A stretch of DNA of 64,000 bases from Pseudomonadota bacterium. GTDB taxonomy: Bacteria; Myxococcota_A; UBA796; CAJQPC01. This document shows, one piece after another, positions 1 to 8,241 of this stretch. The notes under the pieces are model-generated. The model saw only the letters and a list, made by a program, of their open reading frames with translations, had not been told where the DNA came from and did no database searches. Position numbers and translations under genes: made by a program. Within the stretch, counting starts at the first letter, position 1; each line of letters begins with the position of its first letter. Where the stretch lies: NCBI GenBank assembly GCA_024228935.1, contig JAAESX010000059.1:82609-146608 (forward strand). The letters run 5' to 3'.

Positions 1-931
1 AGACGACCGCGTCCTCGTCTGCGGGCTCGGGCGTACTGGCTCGGCCGCGCAGGGCGTTGAGCACCTCGATGAGCTCGGTCGCGTCCTGCTCGGACAGGGC
101 CGAGAGCATGCCCTCGGTGCGGGCCTCGCCGGCGGTCTCGAGGCGGACCTCGACCAGGCCGGCCATGCGGTGGAAGACGTTCCGGACGAGACCCACGTTC
201 TGGATCCGCGCCGGATCGATGAGCCGCTTCCGCTTGTTGAGCAGGCCCTCGTGGATCTCCAGGCGGCCATCGTGGACCCGGTAGCGGAGCGTGATGTAGT
301 GGATGAGCGTCGACCAGGCGCCGCTGCCGATGAACAGCAGGATCCACCACAGGTCGTCGACGCCGAAGCTGCCGACCGCGCCGCCCCCCAGCGCGGCGAT
401 GAGAAGGAACGGCCAGAAGCCCGCCAGCACCTTCCACGTGCGCGGCACCAGGTTGACCAGCACCGAAGCGGCCTGCAGGCCGTGCCAGTCGATCGTCGGG
501 ATCTCCTCGCTCAGCGGGTCGTCGAGGTCGATCTCGGGAGCGTCCTCGGTCTGCAGCGGGTCGCCCAGCTCGACCAGGCCGCTGATCTCCGCGATCCCGA
601 CCTCCTCGCTGTCGATGTCCAGCTCGGCCTCGGGCTCGTACGCCAGGTTGTCGAACGTCTGGCTGGCGACCTGGGCACTCACGACGACGACCTCGGGCTC
701 GCTGCCTTCGTCGTCGTCCGCCTCGAGGTTCAGCTCATCGTAGAGCTCGGTCGCCTCGTCCCCGACGTCTTCCTCGAGCTCCGACTCGACCTGCTTGGCG
801 AGCGCCTCCCACTCGTCGTCCTGGGGGAGGCGACGGACCGACGGCGCCTCGTCCTTCTTCGGCTTCCGGCCCTCCTTCCAGGTGACGGGGCCCGGATCGG
901 AGAAGCCTCCGGGGGTGTCGTCAGACCCCAT
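1..931 (-). CDS. bPH2 (YdbT-like) membrane protein, 3' end cut by window edge
   Basis: Reads from ATG at 931 leftwards and is still open at position 1, so the C-terminus is missing. Residues 1 to about 150 are acidic and probably cytoplasmic. Two hydrophobic segments follow (around WPFLLIAALGGGAVG and WWILLFIGSG), then a bacterial PH-like (bPH2) core with RYRVHDGRLEIHEGLL and RIQNV. It overlaps the next bPH2 gene by 11 bases; paired YdbS/YdbT-type genes of this kind are common in bacteria. The membrane location is inferred from the helices; the biochemical role of this family is poorly defined. Confidence 0.8.
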   Translation of the reverse strand, partial: MGSDDTPGGFSDPGPVTWKEGRKPKKDEAPSVRRLPQDDEWEALAKQVESELEEDVGDEATELYDELNLEADDDEGSEPEVVVVSAQVASQTFDNLAYEPEAELDIDSEEVGIAEISGLVELGDPLQTEDAPEIDLDDPLSEEIPTIDWHGLQAASVLVNLVPRTWKVLAGFWPFLLIAALGGGAVGSFGVDDLWWILLFIGSGAWSTLIHYITLRYRVHDGRLEIHEGLLNKRKRLIDPARIQNVGLVRNVFHRMAGLVEVRLETAGEARTEGMLSALSEQDATELIEVLNALRGRASTPEPADEDAVV

Positions 932-1388
932 CGTCTCCTCCGCGGCGGGCGAGCTCGTCGCGGATGGCCTCGGCCCGCTCGGTCAGGAGCCCGGGGATCG
1001 AGCCGTCGGCGGACATGCCGGCGGCCGTGAAGACGGCGACCCGCGACAGTCCGAAGATGCGCTCCATCGGCCCCTGGCGCGTGTCGACGTGCTGGATCCG
1101 GTTGTGGGGGATCGAGCTGCGGCGCCGGAAGAGGACGCCGCGCTGCACCAGCAGGTCGTGCTCGCGGATGTCGTACTGGTAGTACTCGTACTGGAGCGAC
1201 GGCCAGACCAGCGCCAGCGTCAGGAAGAAGAGGATCAGCGCCCCGGCGACAATCGAGCCGACCGCCATCCCGCCCGCACTCGACGCCGCGAAGCCCGCCG
1301 CGGCTGCCGCGGGGCCCCAGAAGACCACCAGGCGGATCAGCCCCTGCGCGCGCCAGAGCCAGGTCACTTTCGGGTCGAGCTGCTTCAT
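921..1388 (-). CDS. bPH2 (YdbS-like) membrane protein
   Basis: A 155-residue protein with two N-terminal hydrophobic helices and then a bPH2 core (YYQYDIREHDLLVQRG, RRRSSIPHNRIQHVDTRQG). ATG at 1388 overlaps the stop of the upstream lipoprotein gene as ATGA, and its own end overlaps the second bPH2 gene. The IPxxRIQxVD motif is the most conserved part of this family. It probably forms a membrane-associated pair with its neighbour; the function is unknown. Confidence 0.85.
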   Translation of the reverse strand: MKQLDPKVTWLWRAQGLIRLVVFWGPAAAAAGFAASSAGGMAVGSIVAGALILFFLTLALVWPSLQYEYYQYDIREHDLLVQRGVLFRRRSSIPHNRIQHVDTRQGPMERIFGLSRVAVFTAAGMSADGSIPGLLTERAEAIRDELARRGGDDGV

Positions 1389-2722
1389 TCGGGGGCGTCT
1401 AACCCGCGCGAGGCACCCAGGATCGGCTTGCCCGAACCATCGACGTACCCCAGCGCTTCGAGCTGGTGCATCAGCTGAGGGTTGGCCTCGGCCGCAGCCT
1501 CTCGCGCGACCGAGCCTCGGTCGGCCAGCACCCAGCTGTCGACGGGATCCGGCACATCCAGCTCCGGGAAGACCTCGAGCTGCGCCGTCCCCGGCCAGTC
1601 CGCCGCGCCCGGAAGGCCGGCCAGCGCGAACAGCGTCGGTCCGATGTCCAGCACCGTGCCCTCTGGGATCGAGGCCGAGGGGTCCACCCCGGCCCCCGCC
1701 CACAACACGGCGCCCTCACGCGAGTGTCCCCCGCTGATGAGCGGCCGGCGCGTCCCGTTCCGGAAGCCGTGGTCGCTGACGACGAGCAAGGTGGTGTCGG
1801 ACAGATCGACCACATCGAGCACCCGCCCGACCATCTCGTCGACGGCCCGGTAGTAGTCGGGGACGAAGCGGCCTCCGAGCTCGAGCTCGGCCCGGGTGAT
1901 GGGCCCGTCGGAGAACGGCACGGCACGGCGGGCACCGCTCTCGGCCATCTCCGAGCGCGCCTGCTTCAGGTGAAGCTGCGGCTCGAGCTCCATCATCTTG
2001 GCCACCGGCGGGTCGGCGTACGGCCAGTACAGGTGGCTGACCTGGTCCGGCCCGTTGATGTACACGAGGCCCAGGTCCGCGTCGCCCTTGGCCCACTCCT
2101 GCTCGAAGACCCGGATGTGCATCTCGTCGCGCCGAAGCGGGTGGAACGGCGAGCCGTACTCGCTGACCTGGTAGGCCAGGTCGTGCTCGGCCAGCCACTC
2201 CTCGCTGGGCAGCAGCTCGGCGGGGTTGAAGTCTGGAGGCGACGCCAGGCCCGCCATGTCCTCGCGCTTGTCGAGCGTGATCTCCAGCGAGGGATCGTCG
2301 GGATCCTTGTTCATCGGGAACGACCAGACGTAGCTGTCCGACAGCATCCGTCCCTGGATCGGCGAGCTCGGGAAGCTCATCAGCCAGCCGACGACCAGCG
2401 AGGTCCGGTCGTGCGCGGTCGCGACGTCCCAGATGCGCATGGTCCGGACGTCGGCCGAGCTGTAGCCGTGGCCCTTTCCGTCGGTCCAGCCGGCGATGCC
2501 GTGCACGTCCCCGGCGTACCCGCTGGCGTACGAGGTCCAGATGATGGGCGACATCACCGGCGTCGTGGTGGCTACCGTCCCGCGGACGCCGATCTCGCGC
2601 AGGTGCCCCAGGTTCTCGAGCTCGAGCCGGTCGACCATCGACCACTCGAGCCCGTCGATCCCCAGGACGACGACCTTCTGGTCGGGCGCGGAAGAGCACC
2701 CGAGCCAGCTCAAGAGCAGCAC
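1385..2722 (-). CDS. Alkaline-phosphatase-superfamily lipoprotein (type I phosphodiesterase/nucleotide pyrophosphatase-like)
   Basis: A 445-residue protein. GTG at 2722 overlaps the TAG of the preceding gene by one base and gives a very short lipoprotein signal (LLLSWLGC). Metal-site motifs follow in family order: GIDGLEW near the start, IIWTSYASG carrying the likely nucleophile Thr, YINGPDQVSH, VVSDHGF and GGHSREG. Such enzymes cleave phosphodiesters or transfer phosphate groups outside the cytoplasm. The substrate is not predictable from sequence. It lies in a run of four overlapping minus-strand genes that ends in the bPH2 pair. Confidence 0.82.
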   Translation of the reverse strand: MLLLSWLGCSSAPDQKVVVLGIDGLEWSMVDRLELENLGHLREIGVRGTVATTTPVMSPIIWTSYASGYAGDVHGIAGWTDGKGHGYSSADVRTMRIWDVATAHDRTSLVVGWLMSFPSSPIQGRMLSDSYVWSFPMNKDPDDPSLEITLDKREDMAGLASPPDFNPAELLPSEEWLAEHDLAYQVSEYGSPFHPLRRDEMHIRVFEQEWAKGDADLGLVYINGPDQVSHLYWPYADPPVAKMMELEPQLHLKQARSEMAESGARRAVPFSDGPITRAELELGGRFVPDYYRAVDEMVGRVLDVVDLSDTTLLVVSDHGFRNGTRRPLISGGHSREGAVLWAGAGVDPSASIPEGTVLDIGPTLFALAGLPGAADWPGTAQLEVFPELDVPDPVDSWVLADRGSVAREAAAEANPQLMHQLEALGYVDGSGKPILGASRGLDAPE

Positions 2723-3555
2723 TACTCGGTGAGGACGAGCGTCCCGAGAACGTGCAGCTCGCCGTCGCTGGTGGCCCAGTCGCCGTCGACCGTCACGGTT
2801 CCGGCGGACTCCCACGCCGTGTGGGCGCCCTCGATGTCGTAGTGCCAGACGAGGGCGTTGTAGGGGCCCGTGCCTGGGAGCGCGGACGCGTCGATCCGGA
2901 AGGCGAACCCGTCGCTGCTGGCCGAGTAGGCGTCGTAGGGCTCGAGGTACCAGAGCGCGACCGTGGCGCCCGTGAGCTGGTCGAGGTCCGGCCACATGGC
3001 GGAGTCGACCTGGACCGCGCGGCCCTGGGTCTCGTCGACGCCGAACGGCACGGTCATGTCGTCGCTGCTGGCGGTCACGTACAGGCCGCCACCCAGCTCG
3101 ATCTCGGCGGGGGTGCCGGTCGGCATGGTCACCCAGGCGTTCTGCTTGGGCACGATGTAGTCGATCTCGACGGTGGTGCCGGCGTCGACGGACATCGGCA
3201 AGAAGATCTTCGCGTACGTGTCGTCGAACGGGAAGATGTCGAAGCTGTGGCTCGTCGGGTCGGCGTCGATGCCGCCGTACAGGAAGTCGCCGTCGCCGTC
3301 CGTGCTGCCGGGCAGGCACGACACCGAGCACAGCTGCAGGCGCGCGTTCGCCGCCGAGCCGTCCTCGAAGGTGACGTTGCCACACAGGTTCGTGTCCCCG
3401 TCGGTCACGCAGGCCTGATCGCTGTCGGTGTCCGAGTCCGAGTCGGTGTCCGAGTCGCTGTCCGCGTCCGCATCGGTGTCCGCGTCGCCGGACACACTGT
3501 CCGTCGTCGTTTCCTTGTCACCACAGGCGAGCGCGAGAAGAAGTGAGATGGTCAT
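2722..3555 (-). CDS. Secreted lipoprotein with SDSDTD linker
   Basis: A 277-residue protein starting at ATG 3555, with a short lipoprotein signal ending LLLALAC. Residues about 17-48 form an Asp/Ser/Thr linker. The remainder is predicted all-beta with four cysteines near the linker (QACVTDGDTNLC, QLCSVSC) and no family I recognise; a carboxypeptidase-regulatory-like beta-sandwich is possible. The stop overlaps the next gene start, so the two are probably translated together. The linker resembles those on other surface proteins in this window. Confidence 0.78.
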   Translation of the reverse strand: MTISLLLALACGDKETTTDSVSGDADTDADADSDSDTDSDSDTDSDQACVTDGDTNLCGNVTFEDGSAANARLQLCSVSCLPGSTDGDGDFLYGGIDADPTSHSFDIFPFDDTYAKIFLPMSVDAGTTVEIDYIVPKQNAWVTMPTGTPAEIELGGGLYVTASSDDMTVPFGVDETQGRAVQVDSAMWPDLDQLTGATVALWYLEPYDAYSASSDGFAFRIDASALPGTGPYNALVWHYDIEGAHTAWESAGTVTVDGDWATSDGELHVLGTLVLTE

Positions 3556-3609
3556 GAATTGGCCTCCGGCCCACTGGATGTCGTCGGGATGGAAAGGTAG
3601 CGGACTGCG

Positions 3610-4764
3610 ATGGGCTTTGTGATCTTCGCCACCAGCCTCTGGCTGGTTGTTCACATCTACCTCGCGTGGTCGCTGATCCGCGCGGCGGGCTGGACCGGCC
3701 GAAAGCGGCTGGCTGTCTGGGCCGGCGCGATCCTGGCTGCGCTCGGGACGATGATCCCCTTCGCGGTGATGGAGGACTCGGGTGCCGCCTGGTCCGATGG
3801 CATCCAGCTGGCGGGCTTCCTGAACATGGGGCTCGTGTCGGTCGCGTGGTTCTTCATGATGTTCAAGGACCTGGCGTGGCTCGCCGCGCGAGGCGTCAGC
3901 AAGCTGGTGAACGGCCCGCTCGAGGACCCCGAGCGACGCCAGCTGTTCGGTCGGGCGCTGACCGGCGGCGTGTTCGCCTCGGCCGCGGGGATCGTCGGGC
4001 TCGGCTTCGCCCAGACCAAGGCGCGCGCCGGCATCGAGCGCACCGACGTCCCGGTCGTGGGCCTCGACCCTGCGCTGGACGGCTTCACCATCGCCCAGAT
4101 CTCCGACATCCACGTCGGCGCCACGGTGCAGAAGGACCTCGTCGGACAGATCGTCGAGGCGGTCAACGAGCTGTCCCCGGACCTGATCGCCGTCACCGGC
4201 GACCTGGTGGACGGCTCGGTCCCCGGCCTGACTCCGCACGTCGCGCCGCTGGGCGAGCTCACCGCGCGGCACGGCGTCTTCTTCGTGACCGGCAACCACG
4301 AGTACTACTCGGGCGTCCATCCGTGGCTCGACAAGTGCCGCGAGCTCGGCATGGACGTCCTCCTGGACGAGCACCGCGTGGTCGACCACGACGGCGGCAC
4401 CGTGATCGTCGCCGGTGTGGCGGACTATTCGGCCGGCCGGATGGAGCCGGACCACATCAGCGACCCGCACGCCGCGTTCGAGGGCGCTCCCGACGGCTTC
4501 CGCCTTCTCCTCGCGCACCAGCCCAGGAGCTACGTCGAGGCCCTTGCCGCCGGCACCCAGCTCCAGCTCTCGGGGCACACCCACGCCGGTCAGTACGCGC
4601 CGTTCACCGCGCTCATCCACCTGGCCCAGCCCTTCGTCGAGGGGCTCAACGCGGTGAGCGACACGATGTGGATCTACATCAACCGCGGCACGACCTGGTG
4701 GGGGCCGCCGGTCCGGCTGGGGGCGCCCCAGGAGATCTCGCTGCTGACGCTACGTTCGGTCTAG
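3610..4764 (+). CDS. Membrane-anchored metallophosphoesterase (YaeI-like)
   Basis: A 384-residue protein with three hydrophobic N-terminal segments (residues about 4-25, 33-55, 62-85), and a further hydrophobic stretch before the catalytic domain. The calcineurin-like metal-binding signature is complete: SDIHVG, GDLVDG, GNHEYY, LLAHQP and SGHTHAGQ. Related proteins hydrolyse phosphodiester or pyrophosphate bonds of lipid-linked or cyclic compounds; the substrate here is unknown. It is divergent from the SDSDTD lipoprotein across 54 bases, and its TAG shares the palindrome CTAG with the stop of the convergent gene. Confidence 0.9.
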   Translation: MGFVIFATSLWLVVHIYLAWSLIRAAGWTGRKRLAVWAGAILAALGTMIPFAVMEDSGAAWSDGIQLAGFLNMGLVSVAWFFMMFKDLAWLAARGVSKLVNGPLEDPERRQLFGRALTGGVFASAAGIVGLGFAQTKARAGIERTDVPVVGLDPALDGFTIAQISDIHVGATVQKDLVGQIVEAVNELSPDLIAVTGDLVDGSVPGLTPHVAPLGELTARHGVFFVTGNHEYYSGVHPWLDKCRELGMDVLLDEHRVVDHDGGTVIVAGVADYSAGRMEPDHISDPHAAFEGAPDGFRLLLAHQPRSYVEALAAGTQLQLSGHTHAGQYAPFTALIHLAQPFVEGLNAVSDTMWIYINRGTTWWGPPVRLGAPQEISLLTLRSV

Positions 4765-5129
4765 ATCCCAGCGCGCATCGCCGACAGAACGGCTTGCTGG
4801 TAGCGAAGCACACGGACGTGTTCTTCCGACTCGGACGACTCCGAGCGGGTGAGCGCGACGCTGCCTGCGGCGGACAGGCTCTTTGCCTCCAGCAGTACCG
4901 CAGTTCCCAGGGCCTGGTCCCGCTGGCCAAGCCCGAACCCGACCCCGGTCAGCAACGCCGCTGCAAGATACTGCCGTGCCGCTCGGTCCCGCAGGGCTTC
5001 CGGAGAGGCGCCAGCGAAGTCGTTCAGATCGACGTCGAGCGCCACGCCACCCAGCCCCCGAGCGAGGACCGGCAGCAGCCCGGAGGGCAACTCCTGGCCG
5101 GCCTCCAGCGCATCCAACAGTCCGACCAC
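4761..5129 (-). CDS. Hypothetical protein, second gene of a two-gene unit
   Basis: A 122-residue protein starting at GTG 5129, which is preceded by a clear GGAGG eight bases upstream. It lies 12 bases after a small membrane-protein gene. No known domain or membrane helix is visible; the protein looks alpha-helical with a Gly-rich middle. Its stop overlaps the stop of the convergent metallophosphoesterase. The good ribosome site and tight spacing argue that it is real; function unknown. Confidence 0.6.
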   Translation of the reverse strand: MVGLLDALEAGQELPSGLLPVLARGLGGVALDVDLNDFAGASPEALRDRAARQYLAAALLTGVGFGLGQRDQALGTAVLLEAKSLSAAGSVALTRSESSESEEHVRVLRYQQAVLSAMRAGI

Positions 5130-5141
5130 CGAAGCGGCCTC

Positions 5142-5393
5142 CTACGTCGAGCGGGCGGCAGTCTGCGCCGCCGCACGACCGGACCGGACCGCCGAGCCAT
5201 CGATCGTGTACCCGCCGTCTTCGGCTCGAGCGCTCGAACGGCCGAGCGAGATCAGCTGGTTCACGAGGTCGGCCTCGGGCGAGCCACTCAGTTGGCCCCG
5301 CGCCTCCTCGATGCGGGCCAGCCGACGTTTGTGCCGCCACACGACCCAGACGAGACCGAGCACGACCGACACCCCGACCACCATCGCTTCCAT
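5142..5393 (-). CDS. Small single-pass membrane protein
   Basis: An 83-residue protein. ATG at 5393 is preceded by GGAGGG at a suitable distance. Residues about 3-19 (MVVGVSVVLGLVWVVW) form one membrane helix, followed by a basic stop-transfer patch and a soluble tail with a helical region. No family recognised. First gene of a pair with the hypothetical gene at 4761-5129, divergent from the selenoprotein gene across 61 bases. Confidence 0.6.
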   Translation of the reverse strand: MEAMVVGVSVVLGLVWVVWRHKRRLARIEEARGQLSGSPEADLVNQLISLGRSSARAEDGGYTIDGSAVRSGRAAAQTAARST

Positions 5394-5454
5394 GGGTCCC
5401 TCCGTCTCAATCTCAGGCGCTGAAACCCGAGCGTGGCTGGGGCATCCTCGGCAA

Positions 5455-7188
5455 ATGGTACTCCTCGCCCTGGCCTGCACGCCCACCCACTACTACCCCG
5501 CGGACGAGGACCCCTCGGACTCCGACCCGGCGTCCGACTCCGCCCCGGATTCGGACTCGGACACCGGCGAGCGCGGCGACATCTCGCTCGAGAGCGGCGA
5601 CCCGATCGAGCTCACGGACACGTACCGAGGCGACTTCGCCGAGTGGATGGACGCCGAGATCCTGGAAGACGGGCGCGCCGCCATCGTCGGCGTCACCGGG
5701 TTCGCGATGTACGACACGGTCAGCCGCGAGGTGCTGCACCTGCCCGAGGGCCATGGCGACGGCCGCGCCTACCGCGTCGCTGTCGACGGCACGACCGCCT
5801 GGGTGGGCACGCGAGCGGACCAGATCCGCAAGTACGACCTCTCCGGGGACGACCCCGCCCAGGCCGACCTCGGGCCGAACAGCCGCCCCCTCGGCAGCGC
5901 GTACCACGAGGACATCTCTGCGGACGGCGGGCTGGTCGCGCTCGCGGGCATCGACCAGGGCCTCTACCTGCTGGACGACGACGCCAACGTCCTGAAGGTC
6001 ATCGCCGGCGACGCCGTCATCGGCACCAAGGTGGTGGGCGACCGCGTCTACTACACCGACGGCCAGGAGCTAGTGCTGCTCGACGTCACCTACACCGACC
6101 AGCCCGTGGAGCTCGACCGAATCGAGCTGCGCGGCACCGGCCGGGACATCGACGTCGAGGGCGAGCACATCGTCGTCGCGATGGGCGGCTCGGGCGCGGA
6201 CGTCTTCAAGGTCGTCGACGACGTCCTGAGCAAGAAGGGCCAGCTCGACCTGCCCGGCTCGGCATTCGGGGTCGACGTCGACGGGGACTGGGCGTGGATC
6301 GCCGCCTGGGAGGTCGTCGGGCTCGCCTGGCTCGGCGAGGGCGGCCCTATCATGGTCGGCCACGAGGACCCCGAGCAGAGCGCGATGGGCCTGGGCGCCC
6401 GCGACGGCGTCGCGCTGATCGGCGACTGGCAGAACATGACCGTGATGGAGCGCACCGGCGACAAGATGGGCCCCGAGGTCCACCCGCCGGGACCGATCCT
6501 CTACCAGTCCGGAAACGACGCCCCCCTGCCGATGGTCTGGACCAACTTCGGCGCCGAGACGCTCGAGATCACGCTCCAGGAGGCGGGCCTCGAGCTGTCC
6601 GAGACCGAGCTCAGCCTCGAGCCCGGCGAAGGCAAGCTCGTGACCATCACCCTGGGCAACAGCGCGACCTCGCAGATCGCCTGGTCCTCGAACGACCCGG
6701 ACGAGCCGACCGGCCAGGTCCTGGTCGACACCGCCAACACCGGGCTCGGCACCGAGCACCCGGAGATGACGCTCTCGGGCTTCGTGCCACCGAGCCAGAG
6801 CGTCGAGACGTACAGCCTCTCGGACTACGCCGGAAAGCCCGTGTTCATCGGGTACTGGACCACCTGGTGACCGGTCTGCAGTCTGGAGGTTCCAGACGTC
6901 GAAGACGCCATCGACAACCGCTACGGTGACGCCGTGCAGGTCCTGCTCGTGAACTACGAGGAGTCCTTCGACGTCGCCTATGGGTTCGCGAGCGAGTCGG
7001 GCATCGAGTCCCCGGTCCTGCTGGACTCGGAGGGGACCTACTACAACAGCTACGACATGTCACGGTTCCAGGCGTACGCGCCCTTCCCGCAACACATCAT
7101 CGTCGATGCCGACGGCCTCATCCAGTACACGAACCGCCAGTACGACGCGGACGCCATGTTCGACGTCCTCGACACACTGGTGGAGTAG
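5455..7188 (+). CDS. Selenocysteine-containing lipoprotein: beta-propeller-like region plus TlpA/thioredoxin domain
   Basis: The frame runs through TGA at 6868-6870, giving 577 residues with selenocysteine at 472. The signal MVLLALAC is a short lipoprotein signal, followed by an SDSDS linker. Residues about 40-340 look like a beta-propeller with LVIVD-like repeats. Residues about 360-440 look like an Ig-like sandwich, followed by a C-terminal thioredoxin fold of the TlpA/AhpC type. The active site reads W-TGA-P-V-C, where the family has WCxxC, and the cis-proline region FPQHIIVDADG lies downstream. Coding resumes in the same frame to TAG 7188, and a stem-loop sits just after the TGA. Known: Sec often replaces a redox Cys. 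Inferred: a periplasmic or surface thiol oxidoreductase. A nonsense mutation is the alternative. No sel genes are in this window. Confidence 0.8.
6871..6906 (+). promoter_or_regulatory. Putative bacterial SECIS element in coding sequence
   Basis: Directly after the in-frame TGA, 6881-6887 (GTCTGGA) pairs perfectly with 6891-6897 (TCCAGAC) around the loop GGT. The apical loop begins 17 bases after the TGA and starts with G, matching the loose bacterial SECIS rules: a short loop, a G in its first two bases, and a distance of roughly 16-37 bases. An outer helix may form between 6874-6877 (GTCT) and 6903-6906 (AGAC). The element would bind SelB to recode the UGA. Structure seen; function inferred. 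Confidence 0.7.
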
Positions 7189-8241
7189 CTACTCGACCCG
7201 CCAGGTGTCGCCACCGAGCAGCAGGTTGTCCAGCGTGGCGCTGTCCCCTGCGAGCTCCTTGGCCTGCTCGACCTGCGCGTTGAACGCGGCGTCGTAGGGC
7301 AGCCGTTCGACCGCGTAGAGGACACCCATCGGGACCGGGAAGTCCGGGTAGTCCATGGCCACCAGCATCCCCGCCATGAACGGGCTGGTCTCATCGTGGA
7401 CCAGACAGTCCGCTTCGCTGTACTCGCCGCCGAGCTCGACGACCTTCGGCGTGAGTCCGTCCAGCACGATGCCCTTGGGGGCGTCGCCGGTGCCGAACGT
7501 CATCGGCTTGCCGTGCTCCAGGAACAAGCACCGCTCGGCCCGCAGCTTCCGATCGGTGATCGAGCTGAACGCACCGTCGTTGAAGATGTTGCAGTTCTGG
7601 AAGATCTCCACGAACGAGGTGCCCGCATGGGCCTCGGCGCGAGCGAGCGTGGCTCGCAGGTCCTTCGCGAACACATCGACCGAACGAGCCAGGAACGAGC
7701 CACCGGAGCCCAGCGCAAAGCGGAGCGGAACGAAGGGCGCGTCGATGCTCCCGAGCGGCGACGACTTGGTCTTCTTGCCGACCTCGGAGGTCGGGCTGTA
7801 CTGACCCTTGGTCAGGCCGTAGATGCGGTTGTTGAACAGCATCGCGACCAGGTCCACATTGCGGCGGAGCAGGTGGGCCAGGTGGTTTCCACCGATGGAC
7901 AGGCCGTCGCCATCACCCGTGATCATCCAGACCGACAGGTCCGGGTTCACACACTTCAACGCGGTCGCGAAGCCGGGGGCGCGACCATGGATGGTGTGGA
8001 ACCCGTAGGTGTTCATGTAGTACGGGAACCGGCTGCTGCAGCCGATCCCGGACAGGACCGCCACCTCGTGAGGCGGCTTGCCAATGTCCGCGAGCACGGT
8101 CTGCACCTGGCTCAGGATCGAGTAGTCGCCGCAGCCGGGACACCAGCGGATCGTCTGATCCGACATGAAGTCCTTCTTCTTGAAGGCAGGCGGATCCTCG
8201 GTGGCCGCGGTCTCGTCGATGGGGGCTTCGTAGACGGACAT
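7189..8241 (-). CDS. korB: 2-oxoacid:ferredoxin oxidoreductase, beta subunit (2-oxoglutarate-type)
   Basis: A 350-residue protein starting at ATG 8241, overlapping the alpha-subunit stop as TGATG. Iron-sulfur ligands are visible as WCPGC (Cys34, Cys37), GIGCSS and a later NCNIF. The thiamine-pyrophosphate motif GDGDGLSIGG...NN is complete, and YGLTKGQYSPTS is typical of the family. With KorA it oxidatively decarboxylates a 2-oxoacid to acyl-CoA and passes electrons to ferredoxin. 2-Oxoglutarate is the likeliest substrate by overall resemblance, though pyruvate cannot be ruled out. It ends abutting the selenoprotein stop (TAGCTA). Confidence 0.9.
   Translation of the reverse strand: MSVYEAPIDETAATEDPPAFKKKDFMSDQTIRWCPGCGDYSILSQVQTVLADIGKPPHEVAVLSGIGCSSRFPYYMNTYGFHTIHGRAPGFATALKCVNPDLSVWMITGDGDGLSIGGNHLAHLLRRNVDLVAMLFNNRIYGLTKGQYSPTSEVGKKTKSSPLGSIDAPFVPLRFALGSGGSFLARSVDVFAKDLRATLARAEAHAGTSFVEIFQNCNIFNDGAFSSITDRKLRAERCLFLEHGKPMTFGTGDAPKGIVLDGLTPKVVELGGEYSEADCLVHDETSPFMAGMLVAMDYPDFPVPMGVLYAVERLPYDAAFNAQVEQAKELAGDSATLDNLLLGGDTWRVE

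Noticed and set aside
2722..4620. Long N-terminal extension of the SDSDTD lipoprotein on the minus strand
   Set aside because: The extension is antisense to the metallophosphoesterase. The lipoprotein signal at ATG 3555 is convincing and the divergent 54-base gap is normal.
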